From: JAVBLY01 sp031553035
GTDB lineage: Bacteria > Bacillota > Clostridia > Peptostreptococcales > Anaerovoracaceae
Assembly (NCBI GenBank): GCA_031553035.1
Contig: JAVBLY010000006.1
Location: 248,001-312,000, forward strand
Direction of reading: 5' to 3'
Length of the DNA stretch: 64,000 nt
Part shown: positions 16,078-25,230 of the stretch, piece by piece
Layout of the letters: every line of letters begins with the position of its first letter
How positions within the stretch are numbered: position 1 is the stretch's first letter
The notes under the pieces: model-generated
What the model saw: the letters and a program-made list of their open reading frames with translations, nothing else
What the model was told of the DNA's origin: nothing
The model's database searches: none
Translations under genes and position numbers: made by a program

Positions 16078-16907
16078 GGACATCAACTCAACTGAAGGCG
16101 CTAATTCGAAATAAATCACAGGAGAAAAATGTTGAGGCAGAAATATTACTTAGAAACTTTATGCTTGAGCGTTTTCTTGAACGGATGTCTGTTTCAAAAT
16201 ACAAGAATAATTTTATTTTAAAAGGTGGAATTCTTATTTCTTCTTTAGTTGGTATGGATACTAGAACAACAATGGACCTAGATGCTAGTTTGAAAAGGTA
16301 TCATCTTTCAGAATTAGAATTAACAAGGATAATAGAAGACATAATAGCTATCGAAATCGACGATAATGTGGTTTTTGAATTTAGATCTATTGAAAGTATT
16401 CGTGACGAAGCTGACTATGAAGGCTTTCGAGTCGCATTGAAGGCAAAGCTTGACAGAACATGGCAAACGATCAAACTTGATATCTCTGCAGGAGATCCCA
16501 TTACTCCAAAAGAGATCCGTCATGAAATGAAGCTTTTGCTCGAAGAGCGCAATATAGAAATACTTGCATATAATTTGGAAACCGTTCTGTCTGAGAAATA
16601 TGAAACTATTGCTGCTAGGGGATTAACTAATACTAGAATGAGAGATTTTTACGATATCTATATACTGACAAAAACTCAAAAAAGTAATATTGATAAAGAG
16701 ATTTTGGAAAATGCGATTGAAAAGACTGCTTCAAAACGTGGTACTATGGCGCAAATCATTGAAGCGGAAAAAACAATTGCTTTGCTTGAAAATGATGACC
16801 ACATGAAAATCCAATGGGTAAGATATAGACAGAATAACTCATATGTTGGGACTTTGACATGGGAAACGGTAATGATAGCATTAAAGGAATTAAGGAAAAG
16901 CGAATAA
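16074..16907 (+). CDS. abiEii: AbiEii-family nucleotidyltransferase toxin
   Basis: Toxin partner: AbiEii proteins are NTP-transferases that modify tRNA acceptor ends and stop growth. Visible motifs are the LKGGILISS glycine motif and MDLDASL (two metal-binding Asp, about residues 66-71), a third acidic strand IKLDIS, and the EKYETIAARG and MRDFYDIYIL segments typical of the family. It starts at GTG 16074 with GGAGG at 16062-16066, inside the end of abiEi, so production is coupled to the antitoxin. At 277 residues it seems full length and intact. Confidence 0.87.
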   Translation: MRTSTQLKALIRNKSQEKNVEAEILLRNFMLERFLERMSVSKYKNNFILKGGILISSLVGMDTRTTMDLDASLKRYHLSELELTRIIEDIIAIEIDDNVVFEFRSIESIRDEADYEGFRVALKAKLDRTWQTIKLDISAGDPITPKEIRHEMKLLLEERNIEILAYNLETVLSEKYETIAARGLTNTRMRDFYDIYILTKTQKSNIDKEILENAIEKTASKRGTMAQIIEAEKTIALLENDDHMKIQWVRYRQNNSYVGTLTWETVMIALKELRKSE

Positions 16908-16911
16908 GCAT

Positions 16912-16950
16912 TACCTCAATGCGAGGTATTACGACCCTGCAGATGCAGGA
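16912..16950 (+). pseudogene. remnant of an RHS core (about 13 codons)
   Basis: Starting 5 bases after the abiEii stop, one frame reads YLNARYYDPADAG, the hallmark RHS core peptide (compare YYLNARYYNPDEG in the RHS gene at 4.8 kb). Nothing RHS-like continues on either side. It is a scrap left by recombination at an RHS locus and shows that the AbiE pair sits where an RHS gene once was. Confidence 0.65.
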
Positions 16951-16961
16951 AGAGGCAACAA

Positions 16962-17780
16962 ATGGAATTTCAAAAAGTATTCATATCAGATAAAGCCTCC
17001 CTTTCAAAGAAGCAGGCAAGAGAATCGCTGATCGGCAACTGGAAGCGGTCTTTAGATGCTGCAAAGATTCTGATTGTCAGCGTATGTATCGTCCCTTTAT
17101 TTGTTATTCTCGGAGGTGTTTTTGTTTACGGTATATCAGGTATTTTTCTTAAGACAGTCCGCAGGCAGGAGTGGCAGGTATCCGACATGTTTTCCGGATT
17201 CCGGGACTTTGGAAGAGTAATGCGGCTGTGGATTTGGGTATTCGGAAATATCCTGATCGCCAGCCTGCCGTTGATCCTCCTGTCAGCGCTGCTCAGCAAA
17301 TATGATTTTTTAGCCCGGTGGATATTAACGCCCACCACATACACACCGCTGGAGCTGATTGGTTCGGTAGTAGTGCTCATCATGGTCTGCATATGGCCAA
17401 TGCTTCAATACATCAAGTACAGCCAGGTGTTTTTCCTGATCATAGATCATAAGGATATGAATACAAGATCCGCTGTTGCCGCCAGCATCAAGCTCATGAA
17501 ATGGAATGAGAAAAAAATGCTCTTTCTTATCCTTTCATTTGTTGGTTGGGTATTACTGATGGCAATACTTGTGGCTGTGATTTACATAGCACTTTTCACT
17601 ATAAGCAGCATGGCATTAAAGGCATTGATCGTAATCGCCGCTGCGATTGTCCTCTTCATTGGGGCAAGTCTTCTGACGGTCTACGGACGAACAGCCTGTG
17701 CGGTTTTTTATGAGAAGATCACAGGCAGGCGGTCCCAGAGGAACCCAAAGGTCATTTTCGATGAAACCATAGTCCTATAA
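16962..17780 (+). CDS. multi-pass membrane protein, DUF975-like
   Basis: Integral membrane protein of 272 residues with about five to six hydrophobic segments (near residues 28-50, 88-110, 128-148, 185-210 and 212-235). The opening SLSKKQARESLIGNWKRSL resembles the DUF975 start, in which a short helix with a GNW motif precedes the first membrane segment. No catalytic residues are evident and the function is unknown. The ribosome binding site (AGAGG at 16951-16955) directly abuts the RHS scrap. Confidence 0.6.
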   Translation: MEFQKVFISDKASLSKKQARESLIGNWKRSLDAAKILIVSVCIVPLFVILGGVFVYGISGIFLKTVRRQEWQVSDMFSGFRDFGRVMRLWIWVFGNILIASLPLILLSALLSKYDFLARWILTPTTYTPLELIGSVVVLIMVCIWPMLQYIKYSQVFFLIIDHKDMNTRSAVAASIKLMKWNEKKMLFLILSFVGWVLLMAILVAVIYIALFTISSMALKALIVIAAAIVLFIGASLLTVYGRTACAVFYEKITGRRSQRNPKVIFDETIVL

Positions 17781-17886
17781 AATTACTCTCCGGTCGTACA
17801 GAATCTTCAGAAAATTATCAAAATGTAATAATTTGCATATATACAATCCATTAGTTTTGTAATATAATTAAAACCATTCATGTAGG

Positions 17887-17903
17887 GTATTACAAGGTAA
17901 TAC
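17887..17903. repeat. 17-bp palindrome upstream of NRPS
   Basis: GTATTAC-AAG-GTAATAC, a perfect 7-bp inverted repeat, about 150 bases before the NRPS start. It could be an operator for the NRPS operon. The rest of 17781-18040 is AT-rich with no clear promoter. Confidence 0.4.
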
Positions 17904-18052
17904 GACCTGCTGTTCTAAAAATGGAGGGAGTCGATAATTCAAAAATGTACGCTATTAAATTGAAATAGCTTTAGATTTGGTGTTGAACAAAAAGTAATTG
18001 ATTTTGTTTCTTATTAGGGTGTTTTGATTGCAGAAATCAGGAGGGCGATAGA

Positions 18053-21000
18053 ATGAACAATCTCAAGTCAACGATGCAGCAACAGGTTCAATTTACAAGC
18101 AGTGATCTTTACAGTCTCACGAATCCTCAAATGGGGATTTGGTATGCCGAACAGTTTTATCCCGACAGCGGACTCAATAATATTGCGGGAACTCTTCATT
18201 ATGATGGAGAGTTTGATTTTTTTGTACTTAACCGCGCCTTTAATGAGTTCATCAGGCTTCATGAAGGATTGCGCCTTAGGATATATTCCGACGGTGGGGA
18301 GATCAGACAGTATGTCTCCGAATATTCCCCTGTAGAGCTTGATATCCATGACTTTTCTGAGATTGATGACGCTGAATTTCTAAGGTGGGAACGTGAGCAG
18401 ACAGTATCACCCATGTTCGGGGAGGACAAGGATCTATACTACTTTTGTATTCTTAAGCTGCCGGACAATAAGACCGGATTTTTCCTGAAATTTCATCATA
18501 TGATAACTGATGCCTGGTCCACCGTAATGGTCGGCGACCAGGTTCTTCATATATACAAAGATCTTATGGCCAACAAAGATTACACTCATGATCCTGTGCC
18601 ATCATACATAGATTATATCGAAAAGGACAGTGCATATATCAAGTCGGAAAAGTACACAAAGGACAAAGAGTTCTGGCTTAATGAATTTGAAGACATCCCC
18701 GAGATGGCTTCACTCAAGGTAAGAAAGAAAAAAAATACCAGTATCGCGGCAGACAGGAAATCATTTTATCTGCCGGAGAAACTTGTTAAGAAGCTTCGGA
18801 GCTACAGCGCAGAAAACAGCAAGACATTATTTGCCCTGTTTCTTTCGGCAATGGCTCTTTATATGAATAGAGTCACAGAAAAGGAAGAGCTGGTCATAGG
18901 TGTGCCGTCCCTGAACAGAAGCGGTGCTTTGGAAAAATCTATGTTTGGCATGTTCGTTACCACAATTCCAATTGTTTTATCGGTACCGACCGATGGTACA
19001 TACCTGGATTTCTCCGATGATGTCACCAGAAAGTGGAGAAATGTTCTTAGGCACCACAGATATCCGGTATCTCAGATATTAAGAGATATAAGAGACAAGC
19101 ATCCCGGAGCCGATAAACTGTATGATGTCGTCATATCTTATCAGAATGCAAAATTCACAAAATTTGATATTGATGCGAATTTTGAATCCACGTGGCATTT
19201 CCAGGGTGAGCAGAGCGAATCTCTATATATCCATATAAATGATCGCGAAGATGACGATCAAATTCTCATCGACTATGACTATCTGTCAGATGTATTTTAC
19301 GGAAAGGATATCGAAGCACTTCATGATCATTTTATCAGAATACTGTGGCATACACTGGATGCTCCGGCGGAAAGAAAGATCCGGGATCTTGAGATGGTCT
19401 CCGAGAACGAAAAGAGGTTGATCCTCGATACATTCAATGACACTGATGCAGACTATCCCGACAATAAAACCATGATAGACATCTTCAGCGAAAGGGCAAA
19501 GAAATACCCGGATGAACCGGCTGTTTTTTTCGACGATCAGAGGATGACATACAAAGAAATAGACCTGCAGTCGGATCAGCTTGCGGATTATCTCTCCGGA
19601 AAAGGAGTGGGCAGGAATGATGTAGTCGGCATAATGTTCAGACGGAGTTTCGAGATGATCATTTCCATAATAGCCATATGGAAGGCCGGCGGTGCTTACA
19701 TGCCCATAGATCCTGACTTTCCAAGTGACAGGATCGAGTACATGCTCACGAACAGCAAAACCAAAATAATATTGTCCACAAATGCACTAATTGAAAATTT
19801 AAATTTTAATACAGATGGAATCGATCTTATAGATGTGGCAAACATGCCCAAAATCCCGGAAGATGTTTTAGGGAAATCGGCACTGAACCGGTCTGAGCCG
19901 GATGACCTTGCCTATGTCATATACACTTCCGGCTCCACAGGCAAGCCTAAAGGTGTAATGAACGAGCATAGAGCTCTTGTTAACAGGATCAACTGGATGC
20001 AGAGAAAGTATCCCATTGACGGTGAGGATGTTATCCTGCAGAAGACTACATATATCTTTGATGTTTCGGTCTGGGAACTGACATGGTGGTTTTTTGCCGG
20101 GGCCAGAATGGTACTCCTTGCTCCGGGAGAAGAAAAAAATCCAGGAGCCATAATATCTGCCATCGAACAATACGGGGTGACGACCATGCATTTTGTCCCG
20201 TCAATGCTTGGAGCGTTTCTTACATACTTGGAAGCATCGGATGAAAAAGCAGTGAAAATGATAAGGACTCTAAATAGGGTATTTGCAAGCGGTGAGGCCT
20301 TAAGTGTACAGGACACTGACAGATTCAACAAGCTTCTGAACAGATCAAATATGACTACTTTGCATAATCTGTATGGGCCTACGGAAGCAGCGATCGACGT
20401 TTCATACTATGACTGTCCCGAAACCGGGGAATTTAACTCCGTTCCCATTGGAAAGCCTATCGACAATATACAGTTATATATCGTCAACAAATTTAACAGA
20501 CTGCAGCCGGTTAACGTTGCAGGTGAATTATGTATAGCGGGTGTCGGACTTGCCCGTGGATATCTTAACAATGAAGAACTGACAAATGAGAAGTTTGTCG
20601 ATAATCCTTTTGTTCCGGGAACTAAGATGTACCGGACCGGTGATCTTGCAAGGTGGTATCCCAAAGGCGACATCGAGTATCTGGGACGTATAGATTCCCA
20701 GATAAAGATTAGAGGTTACAGAGTCGAGCTTGGTGAGATTCAGACTCATATCATGAATTATGGTCATGTGGATAATGCTATCATCACCAGCGTTGCCGAT
20801 AACAACAGCAATACAACTATATGCGCTTATTTGGTCCCAAAGGACAAAAAGAACATTTCTGTTGATGATCTTAACATGTATCTCAAAACCAAACTTCCCG
20901 AATACATGTTGCCGCAGAATTTTGTGATAATTGAAAATCTGCCCTTGCTAAGTAATGGTAAGGTCAATTACAAGGCATTGCCAAAGCCGGATATATCAAC

Positions 21001-22132
21001 TCCGTTCACCGCAGATTCCGTGTCACCCAGAAACGAAATGGAATCAGAGATATTCAGTGTATGGTGTTCGGTTCTGTCAAAGAGCAATCTTGGCGTCACC
21101 GATGACTTTTTTTCTCCGGAAGTAGGTGGAGATTCACTTCGGGCAATCGAAGTTGTATCCATGCTGCCCAAGAAAAACAATGCAATAATAGATATTACGG
21201 ATTTTTATCAGAACCCGACAGTAGAAGCGCTTGCCGCCCTTTATCTATGCGATGATGAGGGGCTGATTGAGAGAAGAAAGCGTCATTCGACCCACCTATT
21301 GGAACTTAGCACGAATATGACTGATTCCGACGGGCACGACGACGCCATCACCTATATATGCTGCCCGTACGGCGGCGGTTCGGCTTACGTCTATTCCCAA
21401 CTTGCACAAGCCCTTCAGTTCGTCCACTCAGGTCAAGATGAGTCCTGCAGTGTTTATTCAGTCAACCTGCCAAGGCATGATTTTGATACCGGGGAGAAAG
21501 TATACGTTGATATCGAAACTGTTGCAGATAAAATACTGAATGAAGTCAGATCGAATAATAAGATTGCAAACAGCAAAATAATCATTTATGCTCATTGTGT
21601 AGGTAATGCTTTGGGATTAAAACTACTTCGCAGGCTGGAGAATGAGAACTTCAATGTGCTTTGTCTGTTCGCCGGAGCCATATTCCCGCCAAGGTGGATA
21701 AAATTTTTCCCGAAGGAATACGATCCGTGGAAGAGGCTTAAAGATGACTCGGTGCTTAATTATCTTCTGAAGGTAGGACTGCCTGCCGGAGATATCAATG
21801 AGGAATCCAAAGCAGATCTTATGTCTGCGTTCAGGTTTGATGTTCAGGAATACTATAGATATATCAAAGCTCTGGATACATACAATAGGAATCCGGTGGA
21901 GTCACCCATAATATCCGTGGTAGGTGATAATGATCAGATGGTCAAGGGATACCAGCGCAAATATAAGAATTTCGGAAGATACACTTATGGAAAGACCAGT
22001 TTGATGGTTATAAACGATGCACAGCATTATTTCGTAAAAACACATGCAGATCAATTGTCTCGGATGATTAGAGAAAAGCTTATAGAAGACGGTTTACTTG
22101 GAGGTGAATCGAATTGCAGATACCTCTTTTAG
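18053..22132 (+). CDS. single-module NRPS (C-A-T-TE), predicted serine-activating
   Basis: One-module nonribosomal peptide synthetase with the same domain order as enterobactin synthase EntF. The condensation domain (residues 1-440) has HHMITDAW at 148-155. The adenylation domain (about 460-960) has YTSGSTGKPKG, FDVSVWE, NLYGPTEAA, YRTGDLARW and the late Lys in LSNGKVNYK. Reading the ten specificity positions by eye gives DVWHFSLIDK, close to the EntF serine code as I recall it. The carrier domain has GGDSL with Ser1028 for phosphopantetheine. The thioesterase has CCPYGGGSA, GDNDQMV and a late DAQHYF His, but the nucleophile elbow is AHCVGN, so Cys1182 replaces the usual Ser. AGGAGGG precedes the ATG. 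The C-domain donor is unknown; it could be an acyl group. Confidence 0.9.
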   Translation: MNNLKSTMQQQVQFTSSDLYSLTNPQMGIWYAEQFYPDSGLNNIAGTLHYDGEFDFFVLNRAFNEFIRLHEGLRLRIYSDGGEIRQYVSEYSPVELDIHDFSEIDDAEFLRWEREQTVSPMFGEDKDLYYFCILKLPDNKTGFFLKFHHMITDAWSTVMVGDQVLHIYKDLMANKDYTHDPVPSYIDYIEKDSAYIKSEKYTKDKEFWLNEFEDIPEMASLKVRKKKNTSIAADRKSFYLPEKLVKKLRSYSAENSKTLFALFLSAMALYMNRVTEKEELVIGVPSLNRSGALEKSMFGMFVTTIPIVLSVPTDGTYLDFSDDVTRKWRNVLRHHRYPVSQILRDIRDKHPGADKLYDVVISYQNAKFTKFDIDANFESTWHFQGEQSESLYIHINDREDDDQILIDYDYLSDVFYGKDIEALHDHFIRILWHTLDAPAERKIRDLEMVSENEKRLILDTFNDTDADYPDNKTMIDIFSERAKKYPDEPAVFFDDQRMTYKEIDLQSDQLADYLSGKGVGRNDVVGIMFRRSFEMIISIIAIWKAGGAYMPIDPDFPSDRIEYMLTNSKTKIILSTNALIENLNFNTDGIDLIDVANMPKIPEDVLGKSALNRSEPDDLAYVIYTSGSTGKPKGVMNEHRALVNRINWMQRKYPIDGEDVILQKTTYIFDVSVWELTWWFFAGARMVLLAPGEEKNPGAIISAIEQYGVTTMHFVPSMLGAFLTYLEASDEKAVKMIRTLNRVFASGEALSVQDTDRFNKLLNRSNMTTLHNLYGPTEAAIDVSYYDCPETGEFNSVPIGKPIDNIQLYIVNKFNRLQPVNVAGELCIAGVGLARGYLNNEELTNEKFVDNPFVPGTKMYRTGDLARWYPKGDIEYLGRIDSQIKIRGYRVELGEIQTHIMNYGHVDNAIITSVADNNSNTTICAYLVPKDKKNISVDDLNMYLKTKLPEYMLPQNFVIIENLPLLSNGKVNYKALPKPDISTPFTADSVSPRNEMESEIFSVWCSVLSKSNLGVTDDFFSPEVGGDSLRAIEVVSMLPKKNNAIIDITDFYQNPTVEALAALYLCDDEGLIERRKRHSTHLLELSTNMTDSDGHDDAITYICCPYGGGSAYVYSQLAQALQFVHSGQDESCSVYSVNLPRHDFDTGEKVYVDIETVADKILNEVRSNNKIANSKIIIYAHCVGNALGLKLLRRLENENFNVLCLFAGAIFPPRWIKFFPKEYDPWKRLKDDSVLNYLLKVGLPAGDINEESKADLMSAFRFDVQEYYRYIKALDTYNRNPVESPIISVVGDNDQMVKGYQRKYKNFGRYTYGKTSLMVINDAQHYFVKTHADQLSRMIREKLIEDGLLGGESNCRYLF

Positions 22133-23994
22133 AGATCATCACATTCATAGTTAATCATGTGTCCACGCTGGTTTGTATCATCCTGCTTATTTACACACTT
22201 AAAAACAGCGTTTCATCCAATATCGTGCGGATATTCAGGATACTGCTTTTGAACATGTTGGTTTTAAATATCGGGACCCTCCTTCAGACATATGACAGAC
22301 TTGTCTTTGAGTTCCCCGAAGGGTGGACGAGGCTGTTCATAATAATTAGCTATTTCGGCATTTGCTTTTCACCGATACTCATATTCTATCTTGGCCTTTT
22401 ATTCAGGGATCCTCATATGCAGCCGCGGCCAATACATGCCGTGTTGTTGTTTTTTCCGATACTTTCGTTGGTTTTCGTCATCGATCCGTATCTAAGCAGC
22501 ACTTATTTTTTCACAAATTACTCAGTATTCAGCAGCGAAGCGGAATACGGAACGTTCTATTACATACATTCGGCTTACTCATATGTCCTTCTGGGGCTGG
22601 GTATCTTCTATATAATATATTCATCCATCAAGACATCGGGGTTTTTCTCAAGGCAGTCTCTGATCATTTCGGCCGGTATGCTGATAGCAATTTTTGCTAA
22701 TGTTCTTTATTCATTCAATATCATCAGTAATCTGACCTTTGACATCACTGCGTGTGCACTGACGGTAGTCGTGATATGCTTCAGCATCGCCATCGTCAAG
22801 TTCAAATTCCTGTCGGTGACTCCTATTGCCTTAAAGAAAATAGTCAATATCATATCTGACGGCTTTATCGTTATCGACACCGAATACAAGATAGTGGACT
22901 ACAATAATTCCATATTCAAGCTTTTCAACAATTCCATTAAGATCAGCATCAACGAAGATATAAGAGATATAGTATTTAAGTATTATGAGAAGTTCCTGAA
23001 GAGCGAGGAGCTTGAGAATATGTGCGAAACCGTCTATAAGACAGGTCAGCCCATTTCCATCGAGAAACATTTTGAAATGCCGAATTACGACAAGTATTTT
23101 ACCATAGAATTCTCGCCTGTTTACACAAAAAACAAGAACAAGGGTATCGGCATAATCCTTCTTTTCAAGGATATAACCAGAGCCAGAAAAGACCTTGAGA
23201 TCATCGAAGAATCCATGGCGGTCATGTTGGAGAGGGAAAGGCTGGCCACTCTTGGTCAGATGGTCGGGGGGCTTGCCCACAACCTTAAAACTCCCATAAT
23301 TTCCATTTCAGGAGGACTTGAAGCAATCGACGGGTTGGCAAAAGAATACGACGAGGCTATCGGCAACGATGAAGTCACGCCGGAGGATCACCACGAGATC
23401 GCCGGTGAAATCATCGACTGGGTAGGTAAGATAAAAAAACACTGCACATACATGTCGGATATCATCACGACTGTAAAAGGCCAGACGGTTCATTTCAATG
23501 CTCTGGGTGTCGATGAATCCTTTGAGCTCAATGAGTTTGTCAAACGGCTCGAACTTCTGATGAAATTCGAATTGAAGAAATATCATGTCACTCTCGATGT
23601 GGCACTTAAAACAACAGGCGATCGGGTTATTGAAGGAGAGATCAACAGCCTTGTCCAGATATTCGATAATCTGATCCAGAACAGCATATATGCGTACTAC
23701 GGAAAGGCCGGAAAGATAGATCTGGTCATTTCGGAGGAGGACGATCGGATAGTATTCACCTTGTCCGATTACGGAAAGGGTATGTCTGAAGATGTTAAGA
23801 GCAAATTGTTCAAAGAAATGATAACAACTAAAGGAAAAGATGGTACCGGCATAGGTCTTTACATGTCATATGCCACAATCAAAGGGAATTTTAACGGTGA
23901 AATGGAGTTTGAGAGCGAGCCAAATATTGGAACCACATTTGTGATTTCATTACCATATATCAAAATCAACAGCTCAATTGACATTAAAGAATAG
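22114..23994 (+). CDS. 7TM sensor histidine kinase with PAS domain
   Basis: Membrane sensor of a two-component system. About seven hydrophobic helices fill residues 1-230 (histidine kinase N-terminal 7TM type). A PAS domain follows from about 235 (IISDGFIVIDTEYKIVDYNN). The phosphoacceptor box is LGQMVGGLAHNLKTPI (about residues 380-395). The ATP domain has the N box (LIQNSIYAYYG), G1 (DYGKGMS) and G2 (GTGIGLYMS). It starts at TTG 22114 inside the last 19 bases of the NRPS gene with GGAGGTG at 22100-22106, so translation is coupled. That coupling suggests it senses the NRPS product, which is inference. Confidence 0.88.
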   Translation: MQIPLLEIITFIVNHVSTLVCIILLIYTLKNSVSSNIVRIFRILLLNMLVLNIGTLLQTYDRLVFEFPEGWTRLFIIISYFGICFSPILIFYLGLLFRDPHMQPRPIHAVLLFFPILSLVFVIDPYLSSTYFFTNYSVFSSEAEYGTFYYIHSAYSYVLLGLGIFYIIYSSIKTSGFFSRQSLIISAGMLIAIFANVLYSFNIISNLTFDITACALTVVVICFSIAIVKFKFLSVTPIALKKIVNIISDGFIVIDTEYKIVDYNNSIFKLFNNSIKISINEDIRDIVFKYYEKFLKSEELENMCETVYKTGQPISIEKHFEMPNYDKYFTIEFSPVYTKNKNKGIGIILLFKDITRARKDLEIIEESMAVMLERERLATLGQMVGGLAHNLKTPIISISGGLEAIDGLAKEYDEAIGNDEVTPEDHHEIAGEIIDWVGKIKKHCTYMSDIITTVKGQTVHFNALGVDESFELNEFVKRLELLMKFELKKYHVTLDVALKTTGDRVIEGEINSLVQIFDNLIQNSIYAYYGKAGKIDLVISEEDDRIVFTLSDYGKGMSEDVKSKLFKEMITTKGKDGTGIGLYMSYATIKGNFNGEMEFESEPNIGTTFVISLPYIKINSSIDIKE

Positions 23995-24009
23995 TGGAGG
24001 GAACGTAAA

Positions 24010-25068
24010 ATGCGCCAGAGACACAAGATCGATGAAAAAAACAGTAAGTACAGAATTCTAGTGGTCGATGATGAAGTGGGAGTAATCGATTCCCTCACTG
24101 TAGTACTAGGTCGCAGCGGTTATCAGATACAGGGAACAGTTGACCCCATTGAAGCGGTGGACATCCTGCGGGAAGAACAATTTGACTTGCTGATTCTCGA
24201 CTATCTCATGTCTCCCATCCATGGAGATGAAGTGGTGCGAAGGATAAGAGAGTTCAACAAGGAACTGTACATCCTGCTTCTTACAGGACATAAAGATCTG
24301 GCCCCTCCCATTGAGACCATCAGGTCCCTTGACATCCAGGGCTACTGTGAAAAAAGCGATCGTTTCGATCAGCTGATCCTGCTGGTTGAGTCAGGACTTA
24401 AATCCGTAGAACAGATGGAAACCGTAAAAGAATTAAATAATGAGATCAAGAAGACATATAATCTGCTTGAAGACAGATACATGGATACTGTAGAGACATT
24501 ACGGCTGCTGGTAGATGCTAAAGACGTATATACCAGAGGCCATTCGGATCGGGTATCATGTCTTGCATGTAATATCGGAGTCAGCAAAGGCCTCACCGAT
24601 AAGGACATTGAAATACTCAGAGTCGGCGGCCTCTTCCATGACGTGGGCAAGGTGGGGATCCCGGACGATATCCTGCTGAAAACCAGTAAACTAAACGATG
24701 AAGAGTACAAGGTGGTAAAAAAACATCCCGAAAAAGGCATTCAGATCCTGTCAGGCATGACCATCTTCAAGGACATGCTGCCCTTGATAGTCCAGCATCA
24801 TGAAAGGATAGACGGAACAGGTTACCCCAAAAGTCTAAGGGGTGACGAAATTCATCCTCTGGCAAAGATAATAACCGTTGCAGATGCATTCGATGCCATG
24901 CAGTCGGACAGAACATATCGTTCAAAATTTACAATGGAAGATACGATAGAGCAGCTCGTGCGGGGAAAGGGATCTCAGTTTGACGGAGAAATCGTTGATA
25001 TCTTCATCGAATTAGTGAAAAAAGACCCTGACGTCTGTAAAAACCTGGTTTATCCAATAGAACCATGA
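24010..25068 (+). CDS. response regulator with HD-GYP c-di-GMP phosphodiesterase domain
   Basis: Receiver domain (residues 14-130: LVVDDE acidic pair, phospho-Asp in LLILDYLM, LLTGH, and the late Lys in CEKSD) joined by a short coiled linker to an HD-GYP domain (about 165-345). Key metal and catalytic motifs are intact: RGHSDRV, GLFHDVGKVGIPD, KKHPEKG, and HHERIDGTGYP for the GYP signature. It should hydrolyse c-di-GMP when phosphorylated. It starts 15 bases after the kinase stop with GGAGGG, so the kinase is its probable partner and the block forms one operon. Confidence 0.9.
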   Translation: MRQRHKIDEKNSKYRILVVDDEVGVIDSLTVVLGRSGYQIQGTVDPIEAVDILREEQFDLLILDYLMSPIHGDEVVRRIREFNKELYILLLTGHKDLAPPIETIRSLDIQGYCEKSDRFDQLILLVESGLKSVEQMETVKELNNEIKKTYNLLEDRYMDTVETLRLLVDAKDVYTRGHSDRVSCLACNIGVSKGLTDKDIEILRVGGLFHDVGKVGIPDDILLKTSKLNDEEYKVVKKHPEKGIQILSGMTIFKDMLPLIVQHHERIDGTGYPKSLRGDEIHPLAKIITVADAFDAMQSDRTYRSKFTMEDTIEQLVRGKGSQFDGEIVDIFIELVKKDPDVCKNLVYPIEP

Positions 25069-25230
25069 TCCGGCCTGATAAATCTGCTATATAATATGTA
25101 GCTTTTTCTCATATTTATAAAATATTTATGGCATTTGCATTTTATTTGTTATACAATCAAAGTTATGTAAAAAATGGAAATCTTATTGTATATTTTATTG
25201 TGTTAAAAAAGGTTATAGGAGGTATTAGTT

